Assembly (NCBI GenBank): GCA_001898995.1
Contig: MKVZ01000006.1
Span: 343,215-407,214, forward strand
Direction of reading: 5' to 3'
Length of the DNA: 64,000 nucleotides
DNA from: Rhizobiales bacterium 63-22
GTDB lineage: Bacteria; Pseudomonadota; Alphaproteobacteria; Rhizobiales; Rhizobiaceae
Part shown: positions 1-9,196 of the stretch, one piece after another
Numbering within the stretch: position 1 is the first letter of the stretch
Layout: each line of letters starts with the position of its first letter
Program-made: the position numbers and the translations under genes
The notes under the pieces: model-generated
What the model saw: the letters and a program-made list of their open reading frames with translations, nothing else
What the model was told of the DNA's origin: nothing
Databases searched by the model: none

Positions 1-3000
1 GATAATTATGCGATGAATCTGGGTGGCAGCGGCGGCGAAGGCGGCACGGGTGGCGACGTTTCCGTCACCAATCGTGTTGGCGAGGCGGAACTGAGCGGTC
101 AGATCATCACGAGGGGCGATGCTGCGTATGGCATTCTTGCGCAAAGCATTGGCGGCGGCGGCGGCAATGGCTCGGCCGTCGTCGACAAGCAGGGTTCGGA
201 AGGCACCGGCTCCAGCAGCGTCGTTGCCCTGTCGGTTGGCGGCAGTGGCGGCAAGGGTGAGTCCGCTGGCGCGGTGACGGTCGACAATTCCGGCCTGATC
301 GATACGTCCGGCGTAGGCGCTCATGGTATCGTCGCCCAGTCGATCGGCGGTGGTGGCGGCAATGGCGGCATGGCGCTGACCACCAATTCCGCGCTCAAAA
401 GCGGACCTGACGGCACGATGCTTTCGGTGGGTGGTTTTGGTGCGGATGGTGGCGATGGCGGCGCTGTTCGCGTCGATAACAGCGGCAACATCATCACGCG
501 AGGCGACAAATCCGACGGTATCGTTGCCCAGTCGATTGGCGGCGGCGGCGGTAATGCCGGTCTCGGGCTCACGCTTTCGACCGATGTGAAGAGCGCACTT
601 GTCTCCGGTGCGATCAACGGTATTCTCGGTGCGGTCGGCGGCGGAAGCGGCGGTCAGGGCGGCGAAGTCACAGTCAACCATTCGGGCGACATCACCGTGC
701 TTGGCAAAGGTTCGGCGGCGATCAGGGCTGAAAGCATCAATGGTGGTGGTGGTACCATTTCCATGGACCTGGACGGTATCATCGGCCTGCTGAAAGGCTC
801 GGAAAAGAGCGACGGCACCACCGAAACCGACGATTCGCTCGTCGCAATGCGTGCCGGTGCCGAGGGCGCGCAGGGCATGAATGCCATGAATGTCCACGTC
901 AATTCTACCGGCACATTCGGCGCGGGCGGCGATATGTCGGTTGGCGACATTGCGCAGGCAATCGGTGGCGGCGGCGGTACGGTAAACCTGCATTCGCGCG
1001 TGGTCGCGGACAGCAGCCAAACCAATCCCGGCGCCGTCAACTTCGAACTCGGACTTGGCGGTCAGGACGGATCGACGAATAACGGCGGCGCGCTTGCTTC
1101 TACCCAAACCGGAGACATTGTGACGACCGGCCTGCTTTCAGCAGGCGTCATCAGCCAGTCGATTGGCGGCGGCGGCGGCATGGCCGTTGGCGATTTCATG
1201 TCGGACGCCGGTGCCGTGATGGGCAATGTCGGCATTCGGCTTGGATCGTTGAATACCACGGAGGAAGCGGGCAGCACGGTCAACCGTAGCCAGTCCGGCC
1301 AGATAGTCACTACCGGACAGCTTGCAACCGGCGCGCTTCTGCAATCGATCGGCGGTGGCGGTGGGTCGGCGATCGTCAACGTTGCGGGTTCCGGTACGAA
1401 CGGCGAACGGCAAGTCTCTCTCGGGGCGGTAGGCGGTTATGGCGCCGATGCCAGCGATGTTACGGCCGGTTTCACAGGTGGCGTTCAAACGAGCGGCGCG
1501 GGATCGGTCGGCCTGATGCTGCAATCGGTAGGCGGTGGTGGTGGCGAGGTGCGCCTTGCCGGCGAGGGAGCGACAAGTGCAGTCCTCGGCGGCCTCGATG
1601 ATGTTTCAGGTGATGGCGGCAATCTGGTGCTTGCCAATTCGGGTGCAATAACGACAGCAGGCGACAGTGCGCATGGTGTCTTGCTGCAATCGATCGGCGG
1701 CGGCGGCGGTGCAGTTCTCGGAACCGGTGCCTCGACCGGTGTGTCGCTCAATTCCGCAAATAGCGGGTTTGGCGGTTCCATCTCCTTCGATCAGGTTGGC
1801 AATATTACCACCCTCGGGCGTGGCGCTTATGGCCTTGTCGTGCAAAGCCTCGGTGGTGGTGGTGGCTGGGTCGATGGCGCATTCGCCGGTTCGGCCGGCG
1901 GCTTCGGTGCTGGTGGTGCTGTCGATCTCAACGTCAACGGCATGGTTTTCTCGGCCGCTGAAAACTCGGTTGGCGCCTTCGTTCAGAGTACGGGCCTACT
2001 GGGTGGCGGGAATGTTACGTTGAACTTTGCGGATATGGTTCGCGGCGGATCGGGTACCGGTGCCGGTATCGTTGTTGATGGCGGCGCAGACAATACGGTC
2101 ACGACACTCGGTTCTCTGTCCGCCGTTTCCGGCTGGGCGCTTCGCACCTCGTCCGGCGACGACAAGATTGAAAATGACGGCTTGACTGTGGGTAACTTCG
2201 ATCTTGGTGGTGGCAACAACGCCTTCCATAACGCATTGGGCGCAACCTACATGGCGTTCAACACGATGCGTCTGCGCGACCAGACGGCCACCACGGCAGG
2301 CACTGCGGGGCCATTCATGATGAGGAGCGCAATCGCGCCACTGGCCATGGCTGCCGGCTCGACCGCGACCTTTACCAATGACGGCGACTTTCTGATGGGT
2401 CTTGAAGGCCCGCGCTGGTCCCCGGATCTGGCCGGAGGCTATGTGTATCCGAATATGGATGATGCAGGCGACCCGACCACGAACCTGCTCTATGGCGCGC
2501 GGGTGATCAATACGGTCGCTCTGGACGGCAATTTTGTACAGACGTCGAATGGCCATATGGTATTCGACGTAGCATTCGGCCCCTACGCATCCGACAGGGT
2601 CAACGTGACTGGTGACGCGACGGTGGCAGGCACTGCCGCGATCAACCTGATGTGGCTCGAAAACGACCAGCCGGTCACGCTGTTTGCCACGGAAGGCAAA
2701 GGCGTGAATGAAGGCATGACTGTTCCGGATACGCTGGCGCTGAGGTTCGGTGTGCTTGGAGACGACGCGGGTATTCATCTGACCGTCGCCAGCCACTTTT
2801 CGCAGGATTTCCTGATGCCAAATGAAAGGCGGCTCGGCAACCATCTGGACTCTGCCCTCAAGGAAGGTGGCGCCAATGGCATCGGACGCCTGATGGCAGC
2901 AGTAGGCAATCTGGTCGCGGGGCAGGAAGGGACTTATCGCAAGATATTCGACGAACTCAATCCGGAAGGGCTTATCGCTCCGCTGCAGACACACTATCGG

Positions 3001-3894
3001 GAAGCGGGTATTTTCAGCGATCAACTGTTCCAGTGCCGCTGGAAAGGGATGGCGGGCGACCACTGTGTCTGGGCCAATGCGGGCGGTACAAAAATGGACC
3101 AGAAAGCGGATGCCGATTATTGGGGTGCGACGAGCCGGTTCTACAGCCTGCGCACCGGGGTCGAGCAGAAACTCGATCATGGCTGGAGCGTCACCGGGGC
3201 TATCGGATACAACCGTATCGACAATATATCCGTCAATGGCGGTCGTTATCAGGCCCACGGCGATAGCCTCGATCTGGGCTTCGGCGCGCGTCACCAATGG
3301 GAAAATGGCGCCGATCTCAGTATCAAGGCGACGGCTGGCTTTCAGTGGCTGGATAGCGAACGTTACATGGATGTGTTCGCTCCCGCCCACGGCGAGGCCA
3401 GTTCGGTCTCCAGTTATGGCCAGCTTCAGGCGGAGATCGGCTATATGGCACAGGCCAGCAACTGGTCGGTCCATCCAGCGCTTGCCCTGACGGGTACGGT
3501 GTTGCATCTCGACGACTATCAGGAGAGTGGGCTTGGTGGTCTGGGCGCCCGTATATCCGCCAATACGCAGTTCATTGGGGCGATCGAGCCGAAGGTGACG
3601 CTCGGATACGACTATTCGAATGGTACCGGTCTGGACGCGCTCTTTGCTGTGACGGGAGGCTATTCCTATCGCAGTACGGGCCGTATTAAAGCACCGATCA
3701 GTCTGATCGGAGCTTCAGCCGATGCGACGCCTGCGATGATTTCTACACCGCTCGACCGTGGCACCTGGAAACTGGGCGCCGGTATCGAATTACGCTCACA
3801 AACCGGCTGGTCGCTCAAAGGGGATTATGAGGGCCAGTTCGGAGATCGCACTGATGTTCATTCGGGTTCGGTCAAACTGCTCTGGAGATTCTGA
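1..3894 (+). CDS. Large autotransporter adhesin-like protein, 5' end outside window
   Basis: The reading frame is open from base 1, so the gene starts upstream; at least 1297 codons are seen. The passenger part carries about ten copies of a motif close to AQSIGGGGGN spaced roughly 60-70 residues apart, separated by Gly/Asn/Asp/Thr-rich beta-helix-like segments. After about residue 1020 comes a typical autotransporter beta-barrel, with alternating aromatic strands and the last residues LLWRF, the C-terminal aromatic signature needed for outer-membrane insertion. By family it should be a type V secreted surface protein, possibly an adhesin; the ligand cannot be told. A strong terminator follows at 3959. 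Confidence 0.9.
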   Translation, partial: DNYAMNLGGSGGEGGTGGDVSVTNRVGEAELSGQIITRGDAAYGILAQSIGGGGGNGSAVVDKQGSEGTGSSSVVALSVGGSGGKGESAGAVTVDNSGLIDTSGVGAHGIVAQSIGGGGGNGGMALTTNSALKSGPDGTMLSVGGFGADGGDGGAVRVDNSGNIITRGDKSDGIVAQSIGGGGGNAGLGLTLSTDVKSALVSGAINGILGAVGGGSGGQGGEVTVNHSGDITVLGKGSAAIRAESINGGGGTISMDLDGIIGLLKGSEKSDGTTETDDSLVAMRAGAEGAQGMNAMNVHVNSTGTFGAGGDMSVGDIAQAIGGGGGTVNLHSRVVADSSQTNPGAVNFELGLGGQDGSTNNGGALASTQTGDIVTTGLLSAGVISQSIGGGGGMAVGDFMSDAGAVMGNVGIRLGSLNTTEEAGSTVNRSQSGQIVTTGQLATGALLQSIGGGGGSAIVNVAGSGTNGERQVSLGAVGGYGADASDVTAGFTGGVQTSGAGSVGLMLQSVGGGGGEVRLAGEGATSAVLGGLDDVSGDGGNLVLANSGAITTAGDSAHGVLLQSIGGGGGAVLGTGASTGVSLNSANSGFGGSISFDQVGNITTLGRGAYGLVVQSLGGGGGWVDGAFAGSAGGFGAGGAVDLNVNGMVFSAAENSVGAFVQSTGLLGGGNVTLNFADMVRGGSGTGAGIVVDGGADNTVTTLGSLSAVSGWALRTSSGDDKIENDGLTVGNFDLGGGNNAFHNALGATYMAFNTMRLRDQTATTAGTAGPFMMRSAIAPLAMAAGSTATFTNDGDFLMGLEGPRWSPDLAGGYVYPNMDDAGDPTTNLLYGARVINTVALDGNFVQTSNGHMVFDVAFGPYASDRVNVTGDATVAGTAAINLMWLENDQPVTLFATEGKGVNEGMTVPDTLALRFGVLGDDAGIHLTVASHFSQDFLMPNERRLGNHLDSALKEGGANGIGRLMAAVGNLVAGQEGTYRKIFDELNPEGLIAPLQTHYREAGIFSDQLFQCRWKGMAGDHCVWANAGGTKMDQKADADYWGATSRFYSLRTGVEQKLDHGWSVTGAIGYNRIDNISVNGGRYQAHGDSLDLGFGARHQWENGADLSIKATAGFQWLDSERYMDVFAPAHGEASSVSSYGQLQAEIGYMAQASNWSVHPALALTGTVLHLDDYQESGLGGLGARISANTQFIGAIEPKVTLGYDYSNGTGLDALFAVTGGYSYRSTGRIKAPISLIGASADATPAMISTPLDRGTWKLGAGIELRSQTGWSLKGDYEGQFGDRTDVHSGSVKLLWRF

Positions 3895-3958
3895 TCTTAT
3901 CGAGCGGGGAAAGCTTAGGCTACGGTGGGCAATCATGGAAGTGTTCAACAGTCTGCCC

Positions 3959-3997
3959 AAAAAGGCCGGCGGAGCCCTGGGCTCCGCCGGCCTTTTT
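3959..3997. terminator. Bidirectional Rho-independent terminator
   Basis: A perfect GC-rich inverted repeat (GGCCGGCGGAGCCC at 3964-3977 and its complement at 3979-3992) is flanked by AAAAA on the left and TTTTT on the right. It can therefore stop both the autotransporter transcript (+) and the converging cytochrome c operon (-). Confidence 0.93.
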
Positions 3998-4018
3998 GTT
4001 TCGGCACCTGCGCCGTTA

Positions 4019-5383
4019 TTACTTGGCAGTCTGCGCCTTGCGCACCGCCGCGACCTCGGCGGGCGAGACGGGGCCCGCATTGTTACCCCAGCCAGAACGT
4101 ACGAAGGTTGCCAGCGCCGCGACCTCGTCGTCGTTCAGCCGGTCGGCATAGCCTTGCATGACGAGGTTCTCCGGGCGTCTGGCGGTCGAAGCCACCTGCG
4201 TTCCGTGCAGGATGATCGATATCAACGGTTGCGCATGCGGGGCCGTGACCAGATCATTGCCCGCCAGCTCCGGGAATATACCGGGCGCGCCTTTGCCGGT
4301 CACGAAATGGCAGGCCGCGCAGTTGTCGATATAGAGCCGCGCACCGAGCGGCATGTCTGGCGCAGCCTGCGACAGCATCGACGCCGTCTTTTCTCCCTTC
4401 GCGTCGGCAGGAGCGGCCGGCAGCGCCAACGGTCCGTTGGGCACGATATCATGCGCTTCCTTGGGCAGGTTCACCTTCGCGCCGTCCATGCCCTTGAGGA
4501 AGGCGGCGATGGCGAGGTTATCGGCATCGGTCAGATGCTGGAAGGAGTCTTTCACCGCCAGCCCCATCTCGCCATTGGCAACCGCATGCGCGTTGCGGCC
4601 GGTCGCAAGATAGGCGGCCAGTTCCGTTACCGGCCATTTCTGCGGCGCCGAATCCGGTCCACGCAACGAGGGCGCGTCCCAGTTGCCGAGCGTACCGCCT
4701 GTCAGGAAGTTCCTGTCGCCCAGCTTCGTGCCATCCTGTGCCATGAAGGTGTCGCGCGGGCTGTGGCAGGCGGCGCAGTGCGCCGGGCCTTCCACCAGAT
4801 ACTGGCCGCGGTCCTCTACCGCGCTCTTGCCGGCTGGCTTGAAGCCCGCGTCGCCGTTCAGCGCCAGCCAGTTCCACGCGCGGATGCCAAAACGCAGATT
4901 GAACGGGAAGCTCAGCGCCGTCTTGCGGTTGGCGCTGTTCACTGGCTGGACGTCATGCATGAAGTAATCGTAGAGCGCACGCACGTCCTCCTCGGACAGC
5001 TTGCGGTAATTCTCGTAGGGCATCGCCGGATAGAGATGCGAGCCGTCGGCGCGGATACCGTCATAGAGCGCAGCGCGGAATTGGTCGAGCGTCCAGTTGC
5101 CAATGCCCGTCTCCTTGTCCGGGGTGATATTGGTGCTCCAGATGGTGCCCATCGGGCTGGCTATGGCAAGGCCTCCGGCGAAAGGTTTCCCGCCCGGCGC
5201 GGTATGGCAGGCCGCGCAGTCGGAGGCGTACATGACGTATTCGCCCTGTCCCTTGGCCGGTTTCCAGTCGGCGGCAAGCTGTTTGGTCGGCCCAGTCGTC
5301 TGCACCGGCACGAAGATGAAGGCGAGAAGTGCGACGATCGCCAGAACGATCAGGGCGCCGATCGTGCGAAGAAAAGTTTTCAT
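4019..5383 (-). CDS. Tri-haem cytochrome c subunit of a membrane-bound sugar/alcohol dehydrogenase
   Basis: The 454-residue product has an N-terminal hydrophobic signal/anchor (about residues 5-25) and three CXXCH haem-c sites, all CAACH, near residues 57, 205 and 355. This is the architecture of the cytochrome subunit of gluconate 2-dehydrogenase, alcohol dehydrogenase and FAD-glucose/fructose dehydrogenases, which pass electrons from the periplasmic flavoprotein to ubiquinone. It lies 11 nt downstream of the GMC subunit in the same operon. The ATG at 5383 is preferred over the GTG at 5386 because GGAG lies 7 nt before it. Confidence 0.92.
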   Translation of the reverse strand: MKTFLRTIGALIVLAIVALLAFIFVPVQTTGPTKQLAADWKPAKGQGEYVMYASDCAACHTAPGGKPFAGGLAIASPMGTIWSTNITPDKETGIGNWTLDQFRAALYDGIRADGSHLYPAMPYENYRKLSEEDVRALYDYFMHDVQPVNSANRKTALSFPFNLRFGIRAWNWLALNGDAGFKPAGKSAVEDRGQYLVEGPAHCAACHSPRDTFMAQDGTKLGDRNFLTGGTLGNWDAPSLRGPDSAPQKWPVTELAAYLATGRNAHAVANGEMGLAVKDSFQHLTDADNLAIAAFLKGMDGAKVNLPKEAHDIVPNGPLALPAAPADAKGEKTASMLSQAAPDMPLGARLYIDNCAACHFVTGKGAPGIFPELAGNDLVTAPHAQPLISIILHGTQVASTARRPENLVMQGYADRLNDDEVAALATFVRSGWGNNAGPVSPAEVAAVRKAQTAK

Positions 5384-5394
5384 CACTGTTCTCC

Positions 5395-7164
5395 TCAGAT
5401 CAGCGGGCGCGGATTGGACAGATACTGCGTGCGGATCGCGTGCGCGGTATGCAGGACGAGCCCGCCCAGAAGGCCGGTCGGGTTGTACTGCGTATTCTGT
5501 ATGAAATTGCCCGCGCCAGTCAGGAACACGTTATGTTTGTCCCATGCCTGCGAATAGCGGTTGACCACGCCTTCGTGCGGATTGTCCGACATGATGTGGC
5601 CACCGGTCGTATGGGTCGTCTGATAGGGGCGTACATCGAACATGGTGCCGATCTTCTTGAATCCCGACTGCATCAGGTCGGGGTTCATGCTCCTTGCGAC
5701 TTCCTCGGCTTTCATGCGCATGAACTGCGTCATGCGCAGGTCGTTCGGGTTCCAGTTGAAGTTCATGCGCATGAGCGGCCGTCCGTGCGGATCCCTGTAG
5801 GTCGGATCCAGATCGAGATGATTGCTCTTGTAGGACATGACGGAACCGTGCGTTCCGATCGCCATGGCATGGCCGTACCATTCGCCGATGGCCTTTTTCC
5901 AGCCCGCGCCCCAGCCCGGCGTCCCCGACGGCAGCGGCATGGTGTGGATCGGCTGGCCGTTGGTCTGGCCTGCGCGCCAGTAGGCGCCGCCGATGAAGCC
6001 CTCCTTGCCGAAGTCGATCTGGTTGACACCGAAATCGTCGATGCACATGCCGTTGGCGCCCGTTCCGATGAACGGATTGAACGCCTCGTTCTTGAAGAAG
6101 AGCGTCACACCGCCTGTCATCTGGTAGGCAAAATTGCGGCCCGTCACCCCTTCGCCCGTCACCGGATCGTAGGGCTGGCCGATACCTGAAAGCAGCGCAA
6201 GATGGACATTGTTGAGCTGGAACGACGACAGGATCACGATGTCCGCCGGCTGGAACACCTCTTCCTTGTTCTTGTGGTCGTAATAGGTGACGCCGGTCGC
6301 CGTCTTGCCGTCCGGGGCCATTTCGACCCGCAGTACCTCCGCTTCGGTGCGGTAGGAGAAATTCGGCATCATCTTCAATGCGCCGATCACCGCCGTCTGC
6401 GGCGAGGATTTGGAATACTGGTAGCAGCCGTAACGTTCGCAGAAGCCGCAGAAATTGCACGGTCCCATCTGCATGTTGTATTCGTTGACATAGGCCGTGG
6501 AGGCTATGCCGCCCGGTGCCGGGAACGGGTGGTAGCCCATGGCCCTGGCCGCATCGGCGAATTTCTTGCCGTCCCACGTGGTCGGCATGGCCGGCATCGG
6601 ATACTCGCTCGAACGCCAGCCCTCGAACGGATTGCCGCCCTCGACGATCTTCCCGTTTAGATTGCCTGCCTTGCCGGAGATGCCGGCGATCCGCTCGAAG
6701 CGGGCGAAGAACGGCTCCATCTCGTCATAGCTTACCGGATAGTCGCCGAGCAGCATGTCTTCCGGGATGATCTGCTCGCCCCAATGATCGCGCACATGGG
6801 TGCGCAGCTTCAGTTCCTGCGGCTGCGGGCGCCAGTTGAGGCCGTTCCAGTGCGAGCCGGCCCCGCCGACGCCGTCGCCCGGCAGAAAGGCGCCGAAACT
6901 ACGATAGGGCAGGGCCACCTCGTCAGGGGTGCGGCGCACCGTCACCGTTTGCTGGCTGGCGCGCTGCATCAGCTTCAGCCGCACGCCGTATTTCAGTTCG
7001 TCGATCATGTTCGGATATTTGAAATCGGGGACCGTGTCGCGGTCGGGGCCACGCTCCAGCGCCACGATTTCCAGCCCTTCCTGGGCCAGTTCCATGCCCA
7101 TGATCGCTCCGGTCCACCCAAAGCCGACGATGACGACATCCTTTTTCTTTTCCTGACGCGCCAT
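5395..7164 (-). CDS. GMC-family FAD dehydrogenase, gluconate 2-dehydrogenase alpha type
   Basis: The 589-residue flavoprotein begins with an FAD-binding Rossmann motif (VIVGFGWTGAIMGMELA) and ends with the NPTGLLGGLVLHTA segment typical of the gluconate/fructose/glucose dehydrogenase branch of GMC oxidoreductases. A Cys-rich stretch, CNFCGFCERYGC, near residue 230 suggests an Fe-S cluster like those in FAD-glucose and fructose dehydrogenases. It probably oxidises a sugar or sugar acid in the periplasm and feeds the adjacent cytochrome; the substrate cannot be read from sequence. The ATG at 7164 starts 2 nt after the gamma-subunit stop, preceded by GAGAGGG. There is no signal peptide, so export probably hitchhikes on the TAT gamma subunit. 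Confidence 0.9.
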   Translation of the reverse strand: MARQEKKKDVVIVGFGWTGAIMGMELAQEGLEIVALERGPDRDTVPDFKYPNMIDELKYGVRLKLMQRASQQTVTVRRTPDEVALPYRSFGAFLPGDGVGGAGSHWNGLNWRPQPQELKLRTHVRDHWGEQIIPEDMLLGDYPVSYDEMEPFFARFERIAGISGKAGNLNGKIVEGGNPFEGWRSSEYPMPAMPTTWDGKKFADAARAMGYHPFPAPGGIASTAYVNEYNMQMGPCNFCGFCERYGCYQYSKSSPQTAVIGALKMMPNFSYRTEAEVLRVEMAPDGKTATGVTYYDHKNKEEVFQPADIVILSSFQLNNVHLALLSGIGQPYDPVTGEGVTGRNFAYQMTGGVTLFFKNEAFNPFIGTGANGMCIDDFGVNQIDFGKEGFIGGAYWRAGQTNGQPIHTMPLPSGTPGWGAGWKKAIGEWYGHAMAIGTHGSVMSYKSNHLDLDPTYRDPHGRPLMRMNFNWNPNDLRMTQFMRMKAEEVARSMNPDLMQSGFKKIGTMFDVRPYQTTHTTGGHIMSDNPHEGVVNRYSQAWDKHNVFLTGAGNFIQNTQYNPTGLLGGLVLHTAHAIRTQYLSNPRPLI

Positions 7165-7166
7165 GA

Positions 7167-7868
7167 TCAAGCCCTCTCGCCCTTGATGGAAACCGGACCG
7201 AGCGGATAATGGACATTATAACGTTGCGCCCATTCCCTGTAGCTGGCGCGCGCGCCGGGAAAGCCGATATAGCTCCACGCCTTCATGCCTTCGTTGCCGC
7301 CATACATGGGATCGGCGAAATAGCCTTCCTTGGTGTTCTGCAACAGGATGGTGAAGAAATCCCGCAGTTCAGGCGTCAGGCCGACCTTGCCCTTTTGAAG
7401 TGCGGTCAGCGCCTCGTCCTGCTGGTCGGCGGCAAGCGAGGCGAAATCCTTGCCATATGTCTTGGTGCACCAGCCATTGAAAGCCGGGATGGCCTGACGG
7501 TAGATCTGCGCCGGGTTGAGCGGTGATTGCCAGCCGCGTGTCGGATCGGCGGAAGGGTCGTAGGGGCCGACCATGTACCAGTCGCCGGCACTACCATAAT
7601 CCCCGGCCAGTTGAAGGTCGATGAAGACCGGCACACGCGCCTCGATCGCGCCGGGACCGTCACCGTCGGACGGTATCAGCCGCGCCACGGCGGCGAGCAC
7701 GAACGCCCATTCCGTATCGTTGAAATATTTCCGCTCGTATTTGTCGAGCGGAACCAGCGGAACCTTTGGCTCTGCGCGCGCGGGAATCGCCAGTCCCGAA
7801 AGAGCAACGCTCGCGGCGGAAGCTTTCAGGAAGGAACGGCGGCTCGGATATCCGGGGAGGTCGGTCAT
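7167..7868 (-). CDS. Gluconate 2-dehydrogenase subunit 3 (gamma) family, TAT-exported
   Basis: The 233-residue product starts MTDLPGYPSRRSFLKAS, a twin-arginine signal followed by a hydrophobic stretch and an ALA-type cleavage region (AIPARA). The remainder matches the small subunit of FAD-dependent membrane dehydrogenases, which acts as chaperone and export partner for the GMC subunit. It is the first gene of the three-gene operon. An upstream in-frame extension to 8243 is rejected because AGGAAA lies just before the ATG at 7868 and the TAT motif is then correctly N-terminal. Confidence 0.9.
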   Translation of the reverse strand: MTDLPGYPSRRSFLKASAASVALSGLAIPARAEPKVPLVPLDKYERKYFNDTEWAFVLAAVARLIPSDGDGPGAIEARVPVFIDLQLAGDYGSAGDWYMVGPYDPSADPTRGWQSPLNPAQIYRQAIPAFNGWCTKTYGKDFASLAADQQDEALTALQKGKVGLTPELRDFFTILLQNTKEGYFADPMYGGNEGMKAWSYIGFPGARASYREWAQRYNVHYPLGPVSIKGERA

Positions 7869-7898
7869 GGTCGTTTCCTGCCGATTAAGGTGGGTAAG

Positions 7899-7924
7899 AC
7901 AGTGGAAAGGAATCGTTCCACTGT
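7899..7924. promoter_or_regulatory. 26-bp palindrome, likely operator of the dehydrogenase operon
   Basis: Perfect 9-bp arms ACAGTGGAA and TTCCACTGT are separated by 8 bp, starting 31 bp upstream of the gamma-subunit start codon. A nested GGAATCGTTCC lies inside. The symmetry and position fit a dimeric repressor site; the regulator is unknown and not obviously encoded nearby. Confidence 0.55.
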
Positions 7925-7975
7925 AAACGATATAGCACTTTCGCCATATAATTCGCACGATCGCATGAAAGCGGC

Positions 7976-7998
7976 ATGCTGCCACATCCCGGCAGCAT
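7976..7998. repeat. Inverted repeat ATGCTGCC-N7-GGCAGCAT
   Basis: Perfect 8-bp arms with a 7-bp spacer lie about 110 bp upstream of the dehydrogenase operon. No T-run follows on either strand, so a terminator is unlikely; a second regulator site or a DNA hairpin is possible. Confidence 0.5.
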
Positions 7999-8553
7999 CC
8001 GATATGAAAAAAAGCCGAAAAACATTGCATGTACCGAACGTTGCCTGTACGCATGGAGGCGGCCCATTCTGGACGGACGCGTGCGGCGGCGTAGAACGCT
8101 GCACGGCGAACCCGAAAATTATCCCGATATTGTTCACAAAAATGACAAATCCCGATAGGCGGGAGGCGGTGGCGATTTGCCCCACGGTGCGGCGATTTTT
8201 GCTTCGCCCCGCCGAGCAGGGAGTAACCCAACCGGAAATCCAACGATGTCGAACCGCGAATCCGCGGTTAATCCCTTCCAGTGGAAAGCATTCCGTCCAT
8301 TCTGGCCGGGCGCGCCCAGTTCAAGCGCTTCATCCATCGCAAGGGCCGGCAGGTTGCGATGCCCGAAGTGTCTTTTCCTCGCATATGTTCCATGCCGCCT
8401 ACCAGATGGAATTCCTGAGATAGGGGTGGAATTGCGGGAACTCATCGACGTCACCACCGATCAATGCAGAAAACCCGGCGATCCGCCAGATACCTATTTT
8501 CAACGAGTTTTTAGCGGTTTGTTAAGGAAATAGTAACGCGATGAAACAATTTT

Positions 8554-8579
8554 TCATGTTGCGTGATTTTGCAACATGA
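8554..8579. promoter_or_regulatory. Inverted repeat directly before the IalB-like gene's ribosome-binding site
   Basis: Perfect 9-bp arms TCATGTTGC and GCAACATGA are separated by 8 bp. The GGAGG at 8581-8585 starts immediately after the second arm, so in RNA the hairpin would abut the Shine-Dalgarno sequence. It may act as an mRNA hairpin or as an operator. Confidence 0.5.
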
Positions 8580-8594
8580 TGGAGGTTTCGAGCA

Positions 8595-9095
8595 ATGATG
8601 AACAATATAGTCACGATCGTACTGGTTTTGGTGGGGTTGGCGGCGAGTTCTCTTTCGGCTTCTGCAAAGACCAGTTATCTTGGTGATTTTAGCAATTGGG
8701 GTGTTTATCGGAACACTAGTCTCTCGAAAGACAATTGCTATGCTTTGACAACACCGGTGGAATCGCTACCATCCAACGTAGATCATGGTGATAATTTTGT
8801 CATTGTTTCCAGAATCGATGGTAAATACAGTCCACAATTGGCGATGGGCTATCCGCTGAAGTCCAGCGCTGCGCTAAACGTGCGGGTGGATGACGGCGCG
8901 CGCTTCAGCTTTTTCAGCGATGACAACCGCGCCTGGACGCAGAAAGCCGCCGACGAACCGCGCCTTATAAAGGAAATGCGTGGCGGCAAAATTCTTCGTG
9001 TCCACGCGGTTTCGGCACGCGGCACGCATACGCGTTATACGTTTTCGCTGATGGGGTTGTCAGCCGCCCTCAAACGGATCGCACAATGCCGGTAG
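8595..9095 (+). CDS. Invasion-associated locus B (IalB)-family secreted protein
   Basis: The 166-residue product has a Sec signal peptide (hydrophobic residues 5-20, cleavage after SLSASA), then SNWGVYR near the mature N terminus and the conserved C-terminal pattern MRGGKILRVHAVSARGT...YSL-like...SAALKRIAQC of the IalB family. These are small periplasmic or surface proteins of alphaproteobacteria, linked to invasion in Bartonella; the molecular role is unclear. It is monocistronic. A GGAGG motif supports ATG 8595; ATG 8598 is an equal alternative. Confidence 0.8.
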   Translation: MMNNIVTIVLVLVGLAASSLSASAKTSYLGDFSNWGVYRNTSLSKDNCYALTTPVESLPSNVDHGDNFVIVSRIDGKYSPQLAMGYPLKSSAALNVRVDDGARFSFFSDDNRAWTQKAADEPRLIKEMRGGKILRVHAVSARGTHTRYTFSLMGLSAALKRIAQCR

Positions 9096-9196
9096 ATGGC
9101 CTGCCCTGCCCAGCGGCGATCTCTTTTGAGGAAGAACTCGGCATCTATTACGCCAATCAGGTCTCACAACCAGACATCCCCACGGTTTCGACATGG

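Larger units (their letters stand above)
7869..8594. other. Long intergenic region with palindromes, no gene recognised
   Basis: This 726-bp divergent gap between the dehydrogenase operon and the IalB-like gene has only shadow-like open frames with no recognisable domain. It contains three clean inverted repeats (listed separately) and becomes AT-rich towards 8500-8590. It presumably holds both promoters. Confidence 0.6.

Noticed and set aside
1996..3507. 503-codon minus-strand open frame inside the autotransporter
   Set aside because: It is antisense to a clear beta-barrel protein, has biased composition and no domain; it is a shadow of high-GC coding DNA.
7869..8243. N-terminal extension of the gamma subunit
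   Set aside because: It would bury the TAT signal inside the protein and has no homology-like sequence; a good ribosome-binding site exists at 7868.
8245..8533. Possible small gene on the plus strand before the IalB-like gene
   Set aside because: No recognisable motif, no ribosome-binding site and frames interrupted; treated as intergenic.
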